From: Spiroplasma endosymbiont of Nebria brevicollis
Lineage (GTDB): Bacteria; Bacillota_I; Bacilli_A; Mycoplasmatales; VBWQ01
Assembly: GCF_964030895.1 (NCBI RefSeq)
Contig: NZ_OZ034986.1
Coordinates: forward strand, 992,001 to 1,056,000
Length of the DNA: 64,000 bases
Direction of reading: 5' to 3'
Positions 47,379 through 58,260 of this stretch are shown one piece after another. The notes beneath the pieces were generated by a model. The model was not told the origin of the DNA, searched no databases, and saw only the letters and a list, made by a program, of their open reading frames with translations. Position 1 is the stretch's first letter. The number at the start of each line of letters is the position of its first letter. Both the position numbers and the translations under genes were made by a program.

Positions 47379-47949
47379 TGGTAAAATTGTAGATTTCTTC
47401 ATCATCTTGGTGATTGAATTGCGGTAGGGCAGGCAATTGTGCTAACGATTCAATATTAAAATGGTCCATAAATTCATCAGTTAAATCATATAAAATGGGT
47501 TTTCCTGGTAAATCACTACGCCCGATTTCAGCAATTAAATTTAAACTTTTTAATTTAAAAATAATGGCATCACAGTTAACACCTCTAATATTTTCAATTT
47601 GGGGCTTGGTCACTGGATGATTATAAGCAACTATTGCTAATGTTTCTAAGGCAGCAGGTGATAAACGTAACAATGGTTGGTGGTTTAAATCTTGATAACG
47701 TTCATGATGTTGGGGTTTGGTCGTTAGTTTATAGATATTTCCCATTTTTATAACCATCAATCCACAACTTTCATCAAGATTTAATTTAGTTTCTAATTCA
47801 GCAATTAATGTTAAAACAGCTGCTGGTTTTTTTTCTAACGCTAAATGTGAAGCAAGGGTTACGATGTCAAGACCATCATTACCAGCAATAAAGAGTAGGC
47901 CTTGTAATACTGCTAATTTTTCATTAGGTTTTCAATTGAGTTTACTCAT
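47371..47949 (-). CDS. scpB: Segregation and condensation protein B
   Basis: 192 aa; two winged-helix domains: the second includes LSPAALETLAIVAYNHPVTK and IENIRGVNCDAIIFKLK, which are family-typical. Binds ScpA and Smc to form the condensin complex. Overlaps scpA by 8 bases. Confidence 0.94.
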
Positions 47950-48694
47950 GATTTTCACCTCGGTAAATTACGGTAATTTCAGAAAATGTGGTGGTTTGTA
48001 CTAGATGTAAGTACTGATGACTAGCTAAGTCTAAAATGGAAATAAAAGTAATAATAAAATAGTGGAGAGTTAATGTTTTAGTAAAAAATAATTGTTCTAA
48101 TGTAAAGTAGGTTTGGGGATGACTTTTTAGTAATTTTTTAATTTCTTGCGCACGGTCTTCAGTAGAAATTAAGTTTAGTGCTAAATTAACTGGTAATTTA
48201 TTTTCACTTTGTAAGCGAGCAAATAAACTAAGCATGGCTTGGGTTAATTTATTAACGTTACTTTTTACTAAAGTAGGGACAATTTCTTTAGACAGGTAGG
48301 ATTTAATATCAGTTGGTAATTTTGTTAGAAGAAGTGTTCTATTTACAGCTTGCTGTTTGAAATAATTACTAATTTCTTTAAACTTTTTGTATTCTAACAA
48401 GCGAGCAATTAATTTTTGCCGGTTTAGTTCATTTTCATAATCACTGTCGATTACTACTTCAGGGGAGGGTAATAGTTGTTTTGATTGTAATTCTAATAAA
48501 TAAGCAGCAATGGGCAAATATTCGCTCACTACATCAATATTGTGGGGTAACTGTTGATTAATGAAAGTCACGTATTGGGTAGTTACATTATTTAAATCTA
48601 AACTTAAAATATCAACATTTTTTTCTTTGATTAAATGAAGTAGTAAGTCCATGGGACCTTGAAAATCATTAATAGTAATTACAGGTTGTAGCAT
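47942..48694 (-). CDS. scpA: Segregation and condensation protein A
   Basis: 250 aa; FQGPMDLLLHLIKEKNVDIL is the signature of the kleisin N-terminus, followed by YLPIAAYLLELQSKQLLP. It bridges the Smc heads in chromosome condensation. First gene of the scpA-scpB-rluB operon. Confidence 0.95.
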   Translation of the reverse strand: MLQPVITINDFQGPMDLLLHLIKEKNVDILSLDLNNVTTQYVTFINQQLPHNIDVVSEYLPIAAYLLELQSKQLLPSPEVVIDSDYENELNRQKLIARLLEYKKFKEISNYFKQQAVNRTLLLTKLPTDIKSYLSKEIVPTLVKSNVNKLTQAMLSLFARLQSENKLPVNLALNLISTEDRAQEIKKLLKSHPQTYFTLEQLFFTKTLTLHYFIITFISILDLASHQYLHLVQTTTFSEITVIYRGENHE

Positions 48695-48780
48695 ATAATA
48701 GTCCTCAAACTTTTAATTATATTTTATATATTAATTATATCTTAAATAATAATGGCATTCATAATGTTTAATCAATGTAA

Positions 48781-48814
48781 AACCCATTTTCCTACTTATC
48801 AAGAAAATGGGTTT
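48781..48814 (-). terminator. Terminator after lipoprotein 2
   Basis: AACCCATTTTC, loop, GAAAATGGGTT. Confidence 0.8.
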
Positions 48815-48840
48815 AATTAATAAAGGTTTAAAATTATAAA

Positions 48841-50082
48841 TTAAGTATTAGTTTTTACAGATACAATAACCTTAATATTTTGGGCATCAACAGTAAATTT
48901 TGTACCACTATAATCATGTTCGACCTTAAAGTTTAATATAAAGTAACCAGTTTTAGTATCAGTAGCGGTAAATGTGGCAGTTGTTTCATTAGTAATATTA
49001 ATCTCAGCAGCAACAATGTCTGGATATGATTTTTTAATACTATCTACAGCAGCAGTTATTATTTTGTCTTTTAAACCAGTAACATCTGTAACTTTAGCAG
49101 TTGCTGCTGGTAAAGTATCAGCAAATCGTGATTGATTATTGAAAGCACCACTAACTTGATTGGCAGCATTAGTTTGACTTTGTGTAACTGTAATTTTATT
49201 ATCTCCTATTTTGAAATTACTACTTGTATCACCAATCTTAAAACTAATAGTAATATTCTTAAGAGTACCACTAAATTGTAATTTATTGACAACTAAAATT
49301 GGGGGTTTTATTGTAAAGAATGAAGTTACTGCTGGAGCTGCATCATAATAGGGTGTAATAGTAACTGTTAAACCTTGGTGTTGAATCAAATTTTTAATTG
49401 CTATTCTTAAGTGTGGAACAATCGAATTATTAAGGTTTTGACTAGCAGTTAATATATCAGTTGTAGCATCAGTATTAGGTAATGTTGCTACATCAACATT
49501 TGGAAAATTACTAGAAGTGTTAATTTTATATTCAATAAAATCTTTCATAGCATCTGTTTTCTCTGAAGTTTTAGTTTTGTCATTATTAAACGTTAATTTA
49601 ATATCTTTAGAAATTGGAGGTAAATTTTTATATGTTACACTTACACTTACATTTAAATGACCATTAACAATACCCTCAAATGTTGGATGAGTACCATCAA
49701 CATACATAGGTAATTGAAAAATATTATCAGCAGCAACACTACCATTATCTACTACTACTGAAGCATCATCATAATATCATTTTGTTGGATGTTCATTAGT
49801 ACTTTTTTTAAGTTCATTAGCAAGAATAGTGCTAATCTTACCTTGGATTTCTGATGAAAAATACTTGAAACTCTTATCTCTTAAAATTAGTAAATCAGCA
49901 GCAGTAGCACCAATTCCTAAATCGGTCATGTTAAATTCACTATCACGCATTAAAGCTAAAGCCGAATTTTGAATATCTATTGGACTAATATTAGTATCTT
50001 CAGTACCACAGGCTACAACTGCTACAACTGGAGTTGTTGTTAGAGCAATTGCTCCAAATAATTTTAATAATGATTTCACAAT
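48841..50082 (-). CDS. Surface lipoprotein
   Basis: 413 aa starting with GTG (8 bases after GAGGAG). Signal peptide MKSLLKLFGAIALTTTPVVA followed by VVAC (lipobox, Cys24). The rest is Thr/Asn/Ser-rich beta structure (HLNVSVSVTYKNLPP; ILNFKVEHDYSGTKFTV). Its ends do not match the repeats of the 39730 lipoprotein. Anchored on the outer membrane surface. Function unknown. Confidence 0.8.
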
Positions 50083-50158
50083 CAGCACTCCTCATATAAT
50101 AAATCATTTTTTATTTTTTTATAAAATACTACATTATTATAAATGATTTTAATCTAAA

Positions 50159-51466
50159 TTACATTATAATTTCTAAAATAATTGGTTTAATATCTTTTTG
50201 AACATCATAAACAGCAAATGTAGTACTTGCTAATTGTTTAAAACTATCATGTAATGCTGCTGGTTTATTTGTATGCAATTCCATAATCACACTACCCTTT
50301 TCTACTTTTTGACCATGTACTTGTTTTAAATAAATACCTGCCATCGGATCAATAACATCAGTTTTAGTAGTTCTTCCTCCTCCTAAAATTACTGATAATT
50401 CACCTAATGCATAGTTATTAATAAAATCTAAGTAACCACTTTTATTAGTAGTAATATTAATAATATGTTTTGTTGGGGGTAAATTATTAATATTTTTTAA
50501 ATAATTAACATCTCCACCTTGCTCTTTTACAAACTCATAAAAGATCTTTAATGGTTGTTCATTAGCAAACATCAGTTCGGATTGTTTAATTCCTTGTTCT
50601 AAACTAGAAACTTTTTTCGCACCCAGCAATGCTAAGCCCACTAAATTGTTAACTAAAATTTTTAAATCTTCTGGACCTTGATTTTGTAAACTCAATAGTA
50701 CCTCTTGTAATTCTAAAGCATTACCAATGGCTTTACCCAATGGTTTATTCATGTCACTAATAATTGCATAAACGGTTTTATTAAATGACTTACCAATATG
50801 AACCATCAGTTGTGCTAATTTACGGGCATTTTTAACATCAGCAACAAACGCACCTTTACCACATTTAATATCTAATAAAATTAAATCAGCACTCATGGCA
50901 ATTTTTTTTGACATAACACTAGCAGCAATTAATGGAAAAGAATCAACTGTTCCTGTCACATCACGCAGTGCATACAATTTTTTATCAGCAGGAACTAAAT
51001 TACCCGTTTGACTAATGATACTCATTCCCACTTTATTTACGACTTTAATAAAATCTTTAATGGCCAAATCACATTTAAGTTTGGGAATAATTTCTAACTT
51101 ATCAATTGTGCCACCGGTAATACCTAAACCACGTCCTGAAATTTTAGCAAATTTTAAACCTAATGCAGCAACGATTGGCCCAAATACTAAACTAGTTTTA
51201 TCACCAACACCACCTGTTGAATGCTTATCAATAGTAAAACCAGTAATTTGTGATAAATCCATAGTTTCACCAGTTTCAATCACAGCTTTCGTATAAGCTA
51301 CTATTTCCTCATTAGACATGCCTTGAAAATAAACAGCCATGGCCCAAGCACTAATTTGATAATCAGGAATCGTACTATCAGCAATTCCTTGTGTTAAAAA
51401 TTTAAGTTCTTCAGCAGTTAAACTTTGTCCCAATTTTTTTTTGGTAATTAAATCAATCATATACAT
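50159..51466 (-). CDS. deoA: Pyrimidine-nucleoside (thymidine) phosphorylase
   Basis: 435 aa. The signature KHSTGGVGDKTSLV (phosphate loop) and the segment GRGLGITGGTIDKLEIIP are highly typical; also VDSFPLIAASVMSKKIA and DIKCGKGAFV. Splits pyrimidine nucleosides with phosphate to base plus (deoxy)ribose-1-phosphate, part of nucleoside salvage, which mollicutes depend on. Possibly read together with acpS, which lies about 70 bases upstream. Confidence 0.94.
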   Translation of the reverse strand: MYMIDLITKKKLGQSLTAEELKFLTQGIADSTIPDYQISAWAMAVYFQGMSNEEIVAYTKAVIETGETMDLSQITGFTIDKHSTGGVGDKTSLVFGPIVAALGLKFAKISGRGLGITGGTIDKLEIIPKLKCDLAIKDFIKVVNKVGMSIISQTGNLVPADKKLYALRDVTGTVDSFPLIAASVMSKKIAMSADLILLDIKCGKGAFVADVKNARKLAQLMVHIGKSFNKTVYAIISDMNKPLGKAIGNALELQEVLLSLQNQGPEDLKILVNNLVGLALLGAKKVSSLEQGIKQSELMFANEQPLKIFYEFVKEQGGDVNYLKNINNLPPTKHIINITTNKSGYLDFINNYALGELSVILGGGRTTKTDVIDPMAGIYLKQVHGQKVEKGSVIMELHTNKPAALHDSFKQLASTTFAVYDVQKDIKPIILEIIM

Positions 51467-51572
51467 ATTTATTCGCTACTACTCCTTTAATTTAAAATTT
51501 TATAACTTTCTTTACTACATTAGTAATAACATTAGCTACCATAATATTATTAGAATTATCTTTTTAACTTAC

Positions 51573-51896
51573 TTATGCTATAACAATAGCAATAGCAATA
51601 GCACTAGTTTGATTGTGTGATAATGATAAAAGTAACTTATAATCTTTAATTATTACCACTGGTTGTTGTCACTCATTGTAACTAATATTAATATTATGAA
51701 ATATTAATTTTTCTTGGGGTAGTGCTTTAAAAATTGCTTCCTTTAATGCCCACCGTCCAGCAATAAATTCTTGTTGGCGCATTGATGATTGTTCATTATA
51801 AAGTTTTATTTCTTCTGGACTTAAAATCCGTTTCACAAATTCTACTTCATTCTTTAATCTTTTTATTTCAATAATATCTATTCCTACACTATACAT
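51573..51896 (-). CDS. acpS: Holo-[acyl-carrier-protein] synthase
   Basis: 107 aa. MYSVGIDIIEIKRLK (Mg-binding Asp) and FIAGRWALKEAIFKAL (W/K/E of the CoA site) are the two family motifs, with SLSHNQTSAIAIAI near the end. Moves phosphopantetheine from CoA to acyl carrier protein. A gene sense-divergent from rnhC. Confidence 0.93.
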
Positions 51897-52023
51897 TACT
51901 AACTCCTAAAATAAATTTAAGGGTTTATATAATAAAATCCTTGATTTTATTATATAATTAATAATAAAGAAAGTGTGATATTAAATTTAAAAACACACAC
52001 ATTTTAAAGATGGTGGTACATTA

Positions 52024-52917
52024 ATGACATTTTATTTAAACGAAGAGCAGAAATCATTAATTAAAAAACACTATCAGGGTTTCGAAATTATTAATGAAAA
52101 AAATAAAAGTGAAAGCCTTTTTAAGTTTCATGATATAACTATTGAATTTTTTAAAAATAAAGTTACATTTCAAGGGCCACGTGAAGACATAATTGCTCAA
52201 TATCGTGATTTTTTAAAAAACTTTGATGTTCATAATTGACCAGTAATTGGTAATGATGAATTTGGTCTTGATAATTACTTTGGGCCAATCGTAATAGTTA
52301 GTTCTTACATTGGTTCTAGCAATTTAGAAAAATTGCGATTATTTAATATTGAAAACTATAAAAATTTACCAAAAGATAAGTTTAAAGAATTAGCATTTGA
52401 TATTATGAAAACAATTATTTTTGAATCAGTAATTATTAATAACCGCAAATATAACCAATGAACAGATGCTGGTTATAGTCACGATATTATTAAAACTTGA
52501 GGACAAAATCAAGCATTAGTAAGAATGTTACAACACAAAGTACCATATGACCATATTATTATTAACCAATATACTAATGAAAAAAGATATTATGACAATA
52601 TCAATAATATGACTGCTAACAAAAATAAAGTTATTAAAGATAAAGTAGAATTTATTAACACAGCTGAAAGCAAATATTTAGCTGTTATGTGTAGTACCAT
52701 TATTAGTCGTTATTTATTTTTAGAAGAGATTGATAAAATTAGAACTTTTTCTGATTATGACATTCCTTTAGGCTCTGGAACTGATGTTACTAACTATTGT
52801 ATTAATATGAAATTGAAAATGGGTGCTACTTTTCCTAATTTCCTGGATCGTCATTGTAAAAGAGATTTTCCTAACACAGAAATAATTATGAATACTAAAG
52901 TTAATCATGATAAGTAA
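52024..52917 (+). CDS. rnhC: Ribonuclease HIII
   Basis: 297 aa. N-terminal TBP-like substrate-binding domain (1-75) with FKFHDITIEFFKNKVTFQG, then GNDEFGLDNYFGPIVIVS, the DEG.GDYFGP motif with catalytic Asp and Glu, with LDN replacing the usual G(T)GD. Later D of LAVMCSTIISRY region and SGTDVTNYC. Removes RNA from RNA:DNA hybrids. Two TGA Trp codons in the middle. Confidence 0.9.
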
Positions 52918-53099
52918 TCTAAACTAGGTTTTCCTTTAAAATGTATTTTAGACACGTTAAGTACGATTATCGGTTATTTATAATTTATTGAATTATAACT
53001 TTTGAACATTAATAAAAAAAAGTTAACAAGGTTACGTAAGAAATTAATAAGAGTAACTAACCAATGCCAATTGAATAATTTATTAAGTATCATAATTAT
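52918..53099. other. Intergenic junction between chromosome and phage B
   Basis: About 180 bases of low-complexity AT sequence with no repeat matching the other prophage ends. The exact edge of phage B cannot be fixed. Confidence 0.4.
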
Positions 53100-53109
53100 C
53101 ATTATTATT

Positions 53110-53315
53110 AGTTTCTGTTATAAGTTCAGTTGGAGTACCAGAACCTTGATATTGATATATTTTTTCAATCATTGCACCAAGTATTAGGTGTATATTGTGG
53201 GTGATTATAACCAAATGAAGTAAACTGTTTATTATTTGTATCAAAAGCTATTGTTACGCCTTTTTCCAATCTTTTTGTACCTAATTCATCTACATAAAAA
53301 ATGGAATCTAATTAA
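53110..53315 (-). pseudogene. Relic of phage fibre C-terminus
   Basis: Two out-of-frame readings after the fibre stop look like coding sequence: DSIFYVDELGTKRLEKGVTI...FTSFGYNHPQ and then MIEKIYQYQGSGTPTELITE. They probably belonged to the end of the 53316-54254 fibre and were disconnected by frameshifts. Confidence 0.45.
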
Positions 53316-54254
53316 TTATATATTTTCATTTTCTACTTTTTTTCATAAAGGACTTGTTTCAATATTACATCAATTATTTTTAATACTTTCAATTTCTTTA
53401 TTTGCTAATTTAATATTATTTTCATTACTAGTAATTCTTTTTTGTTGTTTAGCAGAAAAATCAGCAGTTGCAGCATGGGTAAAATCATTCTCTTGTGGAT
53501 TATTTTGTAATGCTTCTGGTGGTAATGTACCAATTTCACTTGGTCAATTTAAAACCATTGTTTCAGTTTCGGGGTCATATTCAGTTGCTACATAACTTTT
53601 ATTTACAAGTTTAGTAACCGCTCCACGAAATACTTCATGTTCATTTTTGGTTATAACATCATCATATAATTTTATTTGTTTAGTTAATATAAAATCATGA
53701 TTATCTTTGTCACCACTAATTCTTTGTTCTTTTTCATTATCAATTAATTCATCTACTTGATTTCTTGTATAAAATGCTTCTAAATCAATTTTATAAACAT
53801 CAATTTCTTGTTCATCATAACTCATTAGTATTTCTTTTAATTGCGTTAATTGAGATAGAATTTTCATTCTACTTGGTGCTAAATCTCACACATTAATTGT
53901 TGGAATACTACTAACACTAAATTGTGTACCATTATTAAATTGAATATTAGCATCAACATTAAATTCAATTGGAGTACGATTAAATACTCAATGTTCTACC
54001 ATTACATAAACCATATCTCTTAATGTTTCTTGAAGTAATTTATCTTTAAAACTACCAAAAGGAAATTTATATAAAATAAAATTAAGATAAGCATTAATAT
54101 CATTTTGTGCGCGAATAGCAAATGTAGTAAATCATTCCTTAGCATTTGGTCATGTATTTACATATTGTTGGGGAGTTTCATTAATTGTTCCAGTTAATGG
54201 ATATCACTTATTATAATTTTCTAAACTAATATCAGTTCAAAGTTCTTTTATCAT
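53316..54254 (-). CDS. Phage B fibre/connector protein, C-terminally shortened
   Basis: 312 aa. N-terminal part (about 1-130) with LYKFPFGSFKDKLLQETLRD, VEHWVFNRT and WDLAPSRMKIL is similar in plan to the connector-like start of the fibre at 11382. Middle with DLEAFYTRNQVDELIDNEKE and coiled segments, then ENDFTHAATADFSAKQQKRI. Ends early at TAA with fibre-like debris following. Last gene of phage B. Confidence 0.6.
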
Positions 54255-54255
54255 A

Positions 54256-55203
54256 TTATCATTCCTTAAAAAATGCTTTTTCATAATGTTTAGTACGTTT
54301 TTTAGTTTTTCTATGTGCTATATGTATAATTTCTTTTTGTAATTTTTTCTTACCTTTTTCAACCACTTGACTATAAGCAAATTTTTCTAAATGATGTAAT
54401 AAACCAGTACCAAACAACGTATAAACTCCAAATTTTAAACTAACACTTTTAAAAGATTTAGTAACATTTTCCAACGGATTATTAATAACATTAATAACTT
54501 TATGATAAGTTCTTATTATTCTTAATATTTCGCGATGTACTTTAAAAGCATCTCTTATAATCTGTTGAATAACTGGTGGCGCAAATGCAATTGTTTTTAA
54601 TCATTTATTAGTATTAACTCCATAACCAATATATCAACCACTATTTCAGCGATATCAATGAAAAGGATGTACTTGTGTAACGAAAGTTTCTGCTTTAATA
54701 ATAGTATCAATAACAACAAATGGTTTATATTTAGGATTACGATGATAAATAGTAATAGCACATTTATCTAGTGATAATGGCTGAATTTTACATCCCATAA
54801 ATACTGGTGAATTTAATGGAATTAATTGTGCATGTTTAATTGCTTTTTTCTCAGCACTAGTAAATAAATCACTTGTTTTTTCTTTTAATTTATTAATTTT
54901 TGCTATTGCTTTTTCTTCTAATTGTTCAAATTTTTCTTGTAATTTATATATCTTTTCACGTAATTTTTCAAAATATGGTGTATCTTTTCAAAATTTATTT
55001 AAACTTTTTTTAAAATAAAATCTAATATCAAAATATTTAAAAGTTTGATTTGTTTTTAAAACAACTTTATGAATAACACTATTTTTAAAATTGAACTTAA
55101 TAGCATTAACACGAATTTTTTGTAAATCTAAAATTAATGTTTTTCCATATCTATTTTCTGTATGTATTGTGTAAACTAAATTTAATCAATCATGTTGGTT
55201 CAT
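54256..55203 (-). CDS. Phage B structural protein, possible minor head/tail protein
   Basis: 315 aa, basic, Trp encoded by TGA. N-terminal strand-rich part, helical middle (LNKFWKDTPYFEKLREKIYKLQ..., residues about 65-95), and basic C-terminus. Start at 55203 has only a weak ribosome site, and the reading frame remains open upstream (LKKYNTDLKEVLK), so it may originally continue from the 55238 gene through an eight-T run. Function unknown. Confidence 0.5.
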
Positions 55204-55237
55204 TTTTAATACTTCTTTTAAATCAGTATTATATTTT

Positions 55238-55954
55238 TTAAAAAAAATTATTTGCTTTTTCAATATCTTTAATTTTAAATTTAGGAGTTAATTGTGGACT
55301 TAACTTTATTAATGTATTTTGTAATAATAAGTAATCTTTTAACTCTTGTTCTTCTAATTTTTTAAAATTATTATGAAATTGTCTTTCTGCAACATAACCT
55401 AAGTTTTGCAATATTGTTTCACGATTAGGTGCAATTGAATAGTTAAATAAATATCGTTGTTTACCAATAATTTTATCTGTTAAAATTTCTTTGCCCGTTA
55501 CTTGATTAATAACATCTTGTAAATTTTTTGCTTCTTTAATGCCAATTTTTTCTAATATTTTATTTTTTTGTGCTAGTTTAATAAATTTAGTAGTACGAAT
55601 ACCACGAGTAATTTTATTAAGTCCGGCAAACGCTGGTAATAAATTAAAAAAAGTATTTAATTTTGTTACATTTCCTTTTAAATAATCATAAACTTGATTA
55701 ATAGTAAAATCAGTTGCAAATTCAATACTTGTTGCACTAATACTAGCAAGCAAGTCACTTGCACCTAATCCAAGTGCTAGTTCTTCACTTAAACCACCAG
55801 TAAAAGGAGCAAGTGCAACTGCTATTACTTGTACACCAATCATTTCTAAAATTTCTAATCATCAACTTTTATTTTCTTGTTGTTTACTTATTCTAGTATG
55901 TTTTGGTTTATTTATGTTTAAAATTATAGCAGTGCTATTAGTACCAATTGGCAT
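55238..55954 (-). CDS. Phage B protein with hydrophobic helix
   Basis: 238 aa. A hydrophobic segment (about residues 35-75: EMIGVQVIAVALAPFTGG, LALGLGASDLLASISATS) suggests membrane interaction. Ends at TAA after NNFF encoded by a T8 run. Similar in plan to ejection or pore proteins; not recognised. Confidence 0.5.
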
Positions 55955-55968
55955 AGTATTAATTTTCC

Positions 55969-56550
55969 TTATTTAAGATTAATTTTAATAGGATTTGTTG
56001 AACCTTTATAATTTGGGTCATTTATATTTGTTCTAATAATTACATATAAATCACCAGTTTTTTGTTTATTATTACTTATAATATTTTTACCTTGGTCATC
56101 ACTAAAATATTTAATTGTAGGAGTTTCTAAACTTGGATTTAAACCATTAATTTCTTTTGTATATAAAATATTTGTATCTAAATCTCTATTATTTTTATCT
56201 GTTCTTGCCGTAGTATCTAATGTTAAATTTGTAATTTTAGATTTTAAGTCAGTTTTTACTTCACTTTTAATTACACCACACATCATTCAACGAGATGTTG
56301 TTTCTTTTTTTGACATATAAGGAATTGATTGACCCAATACTTCACCACCAACTTTATATGCTCTACCAACTTTACCGTCAGTAATCTCTTGCACATAAAC
56401 AACCGTATTTTCTAGCATATATCTTTTCATTGCTTTTGGTGTTGCTAAAATAAAGGACATAATTTCATTTTCATTTTTATCATTAGCAAATGTCATATAA
56501 TCATCAAGTACAATTTGACATAATACTCCTTTTACATATAAATCATTCAT
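55969..56550 (-). pseudogene. Phage B capsid, C-terminal part in shifted frame
   Basis: 193 codons. MNDLYVKGVLCQIVLDDYM, ENTVVYVQE and GRAYKVGGEVLG read like the C-terminal half of an HK97-fold capsid protein (DD.M, Y.V.). It is +1 to the N-terminal half (56483-57160), which ends at TAATGAATGA. Probably a single capsid gene broken by one base. No own ribosome site (the AAAGGAG is inside it). Confidence 0.6.
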
Positions 56551-57160
56551 TACCGTTTAATCTTAATTGCTGTGCTAATTGATTATCAGTAATTATTCCT
56601 TTATTATCTGCTAAATAAACTAAACTATCATAAAGATTATTAGTAATAAAGAAACGAGAATTAGCACCATTTCTTAATTGAAATAAAGTATTTCATGCCG
56701 ATAATATTGCTTTTAAATAACCAATTGAAGTTGTATCATTAATTAATACCTTAGTAGCAAATTGTGAAATTACATTAGTGTCATCACTTGCTAATTTATC
56801 TGTTAAATCATTTGCAACTTCATATTGCATAGTATCTAATAAATTTTGACCATTTTCTGCTAATAAATCAACAGCTGCAATAGTTTCACCTGCAACGTAT
56901 AATTTTTCAATAATTTTGTCAATTTTATCAGTTTGAGCATAACTAATATCAAGTCTTGTACTTTTATCATTTCACTCAAGTACTTTAATTTTTGGGTCTT
57001 TTGGTAATTTAATAATGAATTCAATTTTAGTAGAATTAACCATTTCAATAGGAAAAAAACTTGCTCAGGGACTATTTGATTGTTTAAAAAATTCAATAAA
57101 TTCAGGAGCTTCTACTAATTTTTCTGTATTATTTAAGTTTGTTTGAATATTTACTGCCAT
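56483..57160 (-). pseudogene. Phage B major capsid protein, N-terminal part
   Basis: 225 codons; the first 206 are capsid-like (EFIEFFKQSNSPWASFFPIE, KLYVAGETIAAVDLLAENG), the last 19 look random because the frame is lost at GGTAATGAATGATT. Preceded by scaffold-type gene. Programmed shifting is possible but a mutation is more likely. Confidence 0.6.
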
Positions 57161-57175
57161 TTTAACTTTCCTTTT

Positions 57176-57556
57176 CTATAAATAATTTTTCTTTTTATAA
57201 TCTAATAACGGATTAATTTTTGTTGATATTTGATTATTAATAATTGTTTGTTGATTACCACCAGTATTAAGTGGTGTTCTTAATACTGGTTGTTCTTTAA
57301 TAAATTGTTTTATAGTATTTTCTATTTCTTCACTTTTAGTATCTTTTGTTTTAAACTTCAAATAATCATGAAATTCTTGTTTAATTTGATATTTATTAAA
57401 AATATTAATCATTTGTTGTTCTTTAAGTTCTTGATTAATTTTATTTAATTTATTTTCTGCTTCACTAATTTTTTGATTAATTTCATTATCAGGTTGTTGT
57501 TCAGCATTATTTTCAACTAAAAATTCATTTTGTATATTAGGTTCATTTTCAATCAT
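57176..57556 (-). CDS. Phage B scaffold-like protein
   Basis: 126 aa, acidic and coiled-coil (QKISEAENKLNKINQELKEQ), followed by Lys/Glu-rich helical part. It is directly before the capsid gene, in the usual scaffold position, but unlike the prophage 2 scaffold in sequence. Confidence 0.6.
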   Translation of the reverse strand: MIENEPNIQNEFLVENNAEQQPDNEINQKISEAENKLNKINQELKEQQMINIFNKYQIKQEFHDYLKFKTKDTKSEEIENTIKQFIKEQPVLRTPLNTGGNQQTIINNQISTKINPLLDYKKKNYL

Positions 57557-57575
57557 GTTATTATTCCTTTCTTTA

Positions 57576-57761
57576 TTATCCTAATAATCAATCTTTAACT
57601 ATTTGTGGTATTTCATTCATTATTTTTTTATAATCAATAATTGCTTCTTCTAATATGTTAATTTCAGAAAAGTTAAAATATTTATCAATAGATAAATCAA
57701 AATCTCTATCAATTTTGATATCTTGTTCGTTATATTTTGTGTTAAATTCATTTCTTGTCAT
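57576..57761 (-). CDS. Small phage protein related to the coiled-coil early protein
   Basis: 61 aa. DLSIDKYFNFSEINILEEAIIDYKKI pairs with DLKIMKDYFSYEKINKLEQVIIHYKKI of the copy 1/3 protein. The neighbour (57748-57999) is also of a family paired with it in the early cassette, so this gene pair moved as a unit. The two genes overlap by 14 bases. Confidence 0.6.
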
Positions 57762-57999
57762 TTTGTCTCACTTCCTTACTTACATTTAATATTTTACTTT
57801 CATCTAAATTAAATGGAATTGCTAAAATTTGATAATGAATAATTTCACGATTATGATATCCGATTTTAGTAACTACTTCTTTAAAACCTAAATGAAATAA
57901 TGTTGCTAATTCTAATGTTTCAAATGCTTTATATTTCATATCATCACTTTGATTAGTTTTATACATTAACAAATAAATTTGTTTCATGTTAGTAGTCAT
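57748..57999 (-). CDS. Small phage protein, YLL-YK family (phage B)
   Basis: 83 aa. MTTNMKQIYLLMYKTN, KYKAFETLELATLFHLGFK and IHYQILAIPF follow the pattern of the early YLL-YK proteins. It starts 8 bases from the junction with the early cassette, so its promoter must lie within that cassette end. Confidence 0.6.
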   Translation of the reverse strand: MTTNMKQIYLLMYKTNQSDDMKYKAFETLELATLFHLGFKEVVTKIGYHNREIIHYQILAIPFNLDESKILNVSKEVRQNDKK

Positions 58000-58230
58000 T
58001 TCAATTGGGCGTATCCAAAATAGGTATAGATTTAATAAAAATATAAATGAGAGATAATACTCTCATTTTTAATTGTTAAACAATTATAATTAATTATTTT
58101 GATAAATCTGTACTTTATTAAAGTAATTAATTATTACATAACTTAATAAAAATTATTAAAGGCTATAGTGCAGATATAACTAATAGTAATTTTTGTGTTG
58201 GTCTTTTATAACTTTATATTTTTTTTGGTT

Positions 58231-58255
58231 CCCTTCCCCCTAGAACCCCCTACCC
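58231..58255 (-). other. G-quadruplex motif
   Basis: On the minus strand: GGG TA GGGGG TTCTA GGGGG AA GGG. Runs of five G are unique in this window. Confidence 0.7.
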
Positions 58256-58260
58256 TCCGA

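Larger units (their letters stand above)
53100..58006 (-). mobile_element. Prophage B: late gene cluster of a second phage type (partial/decaying)
   Basis: Minus-strand run of small early-type genes, scaffold-like protein, split capsid, structural proteins and fibre. Protein sequences are not the ones in prophage 2, but the order (accessory genes, scaffold, capsid, ..., fibre) is the same. It joins directly to the inverted early cassette at 58007. No TerL, portal or tail gene is included. Confidence 0.7.

Noticed and set aside
53236-53595. Plus-strand 119-codon frame over phage B fibre
   Set aside because: Opposite strand of the fibre gene, Phe/Leu/Ser-rich shadow.
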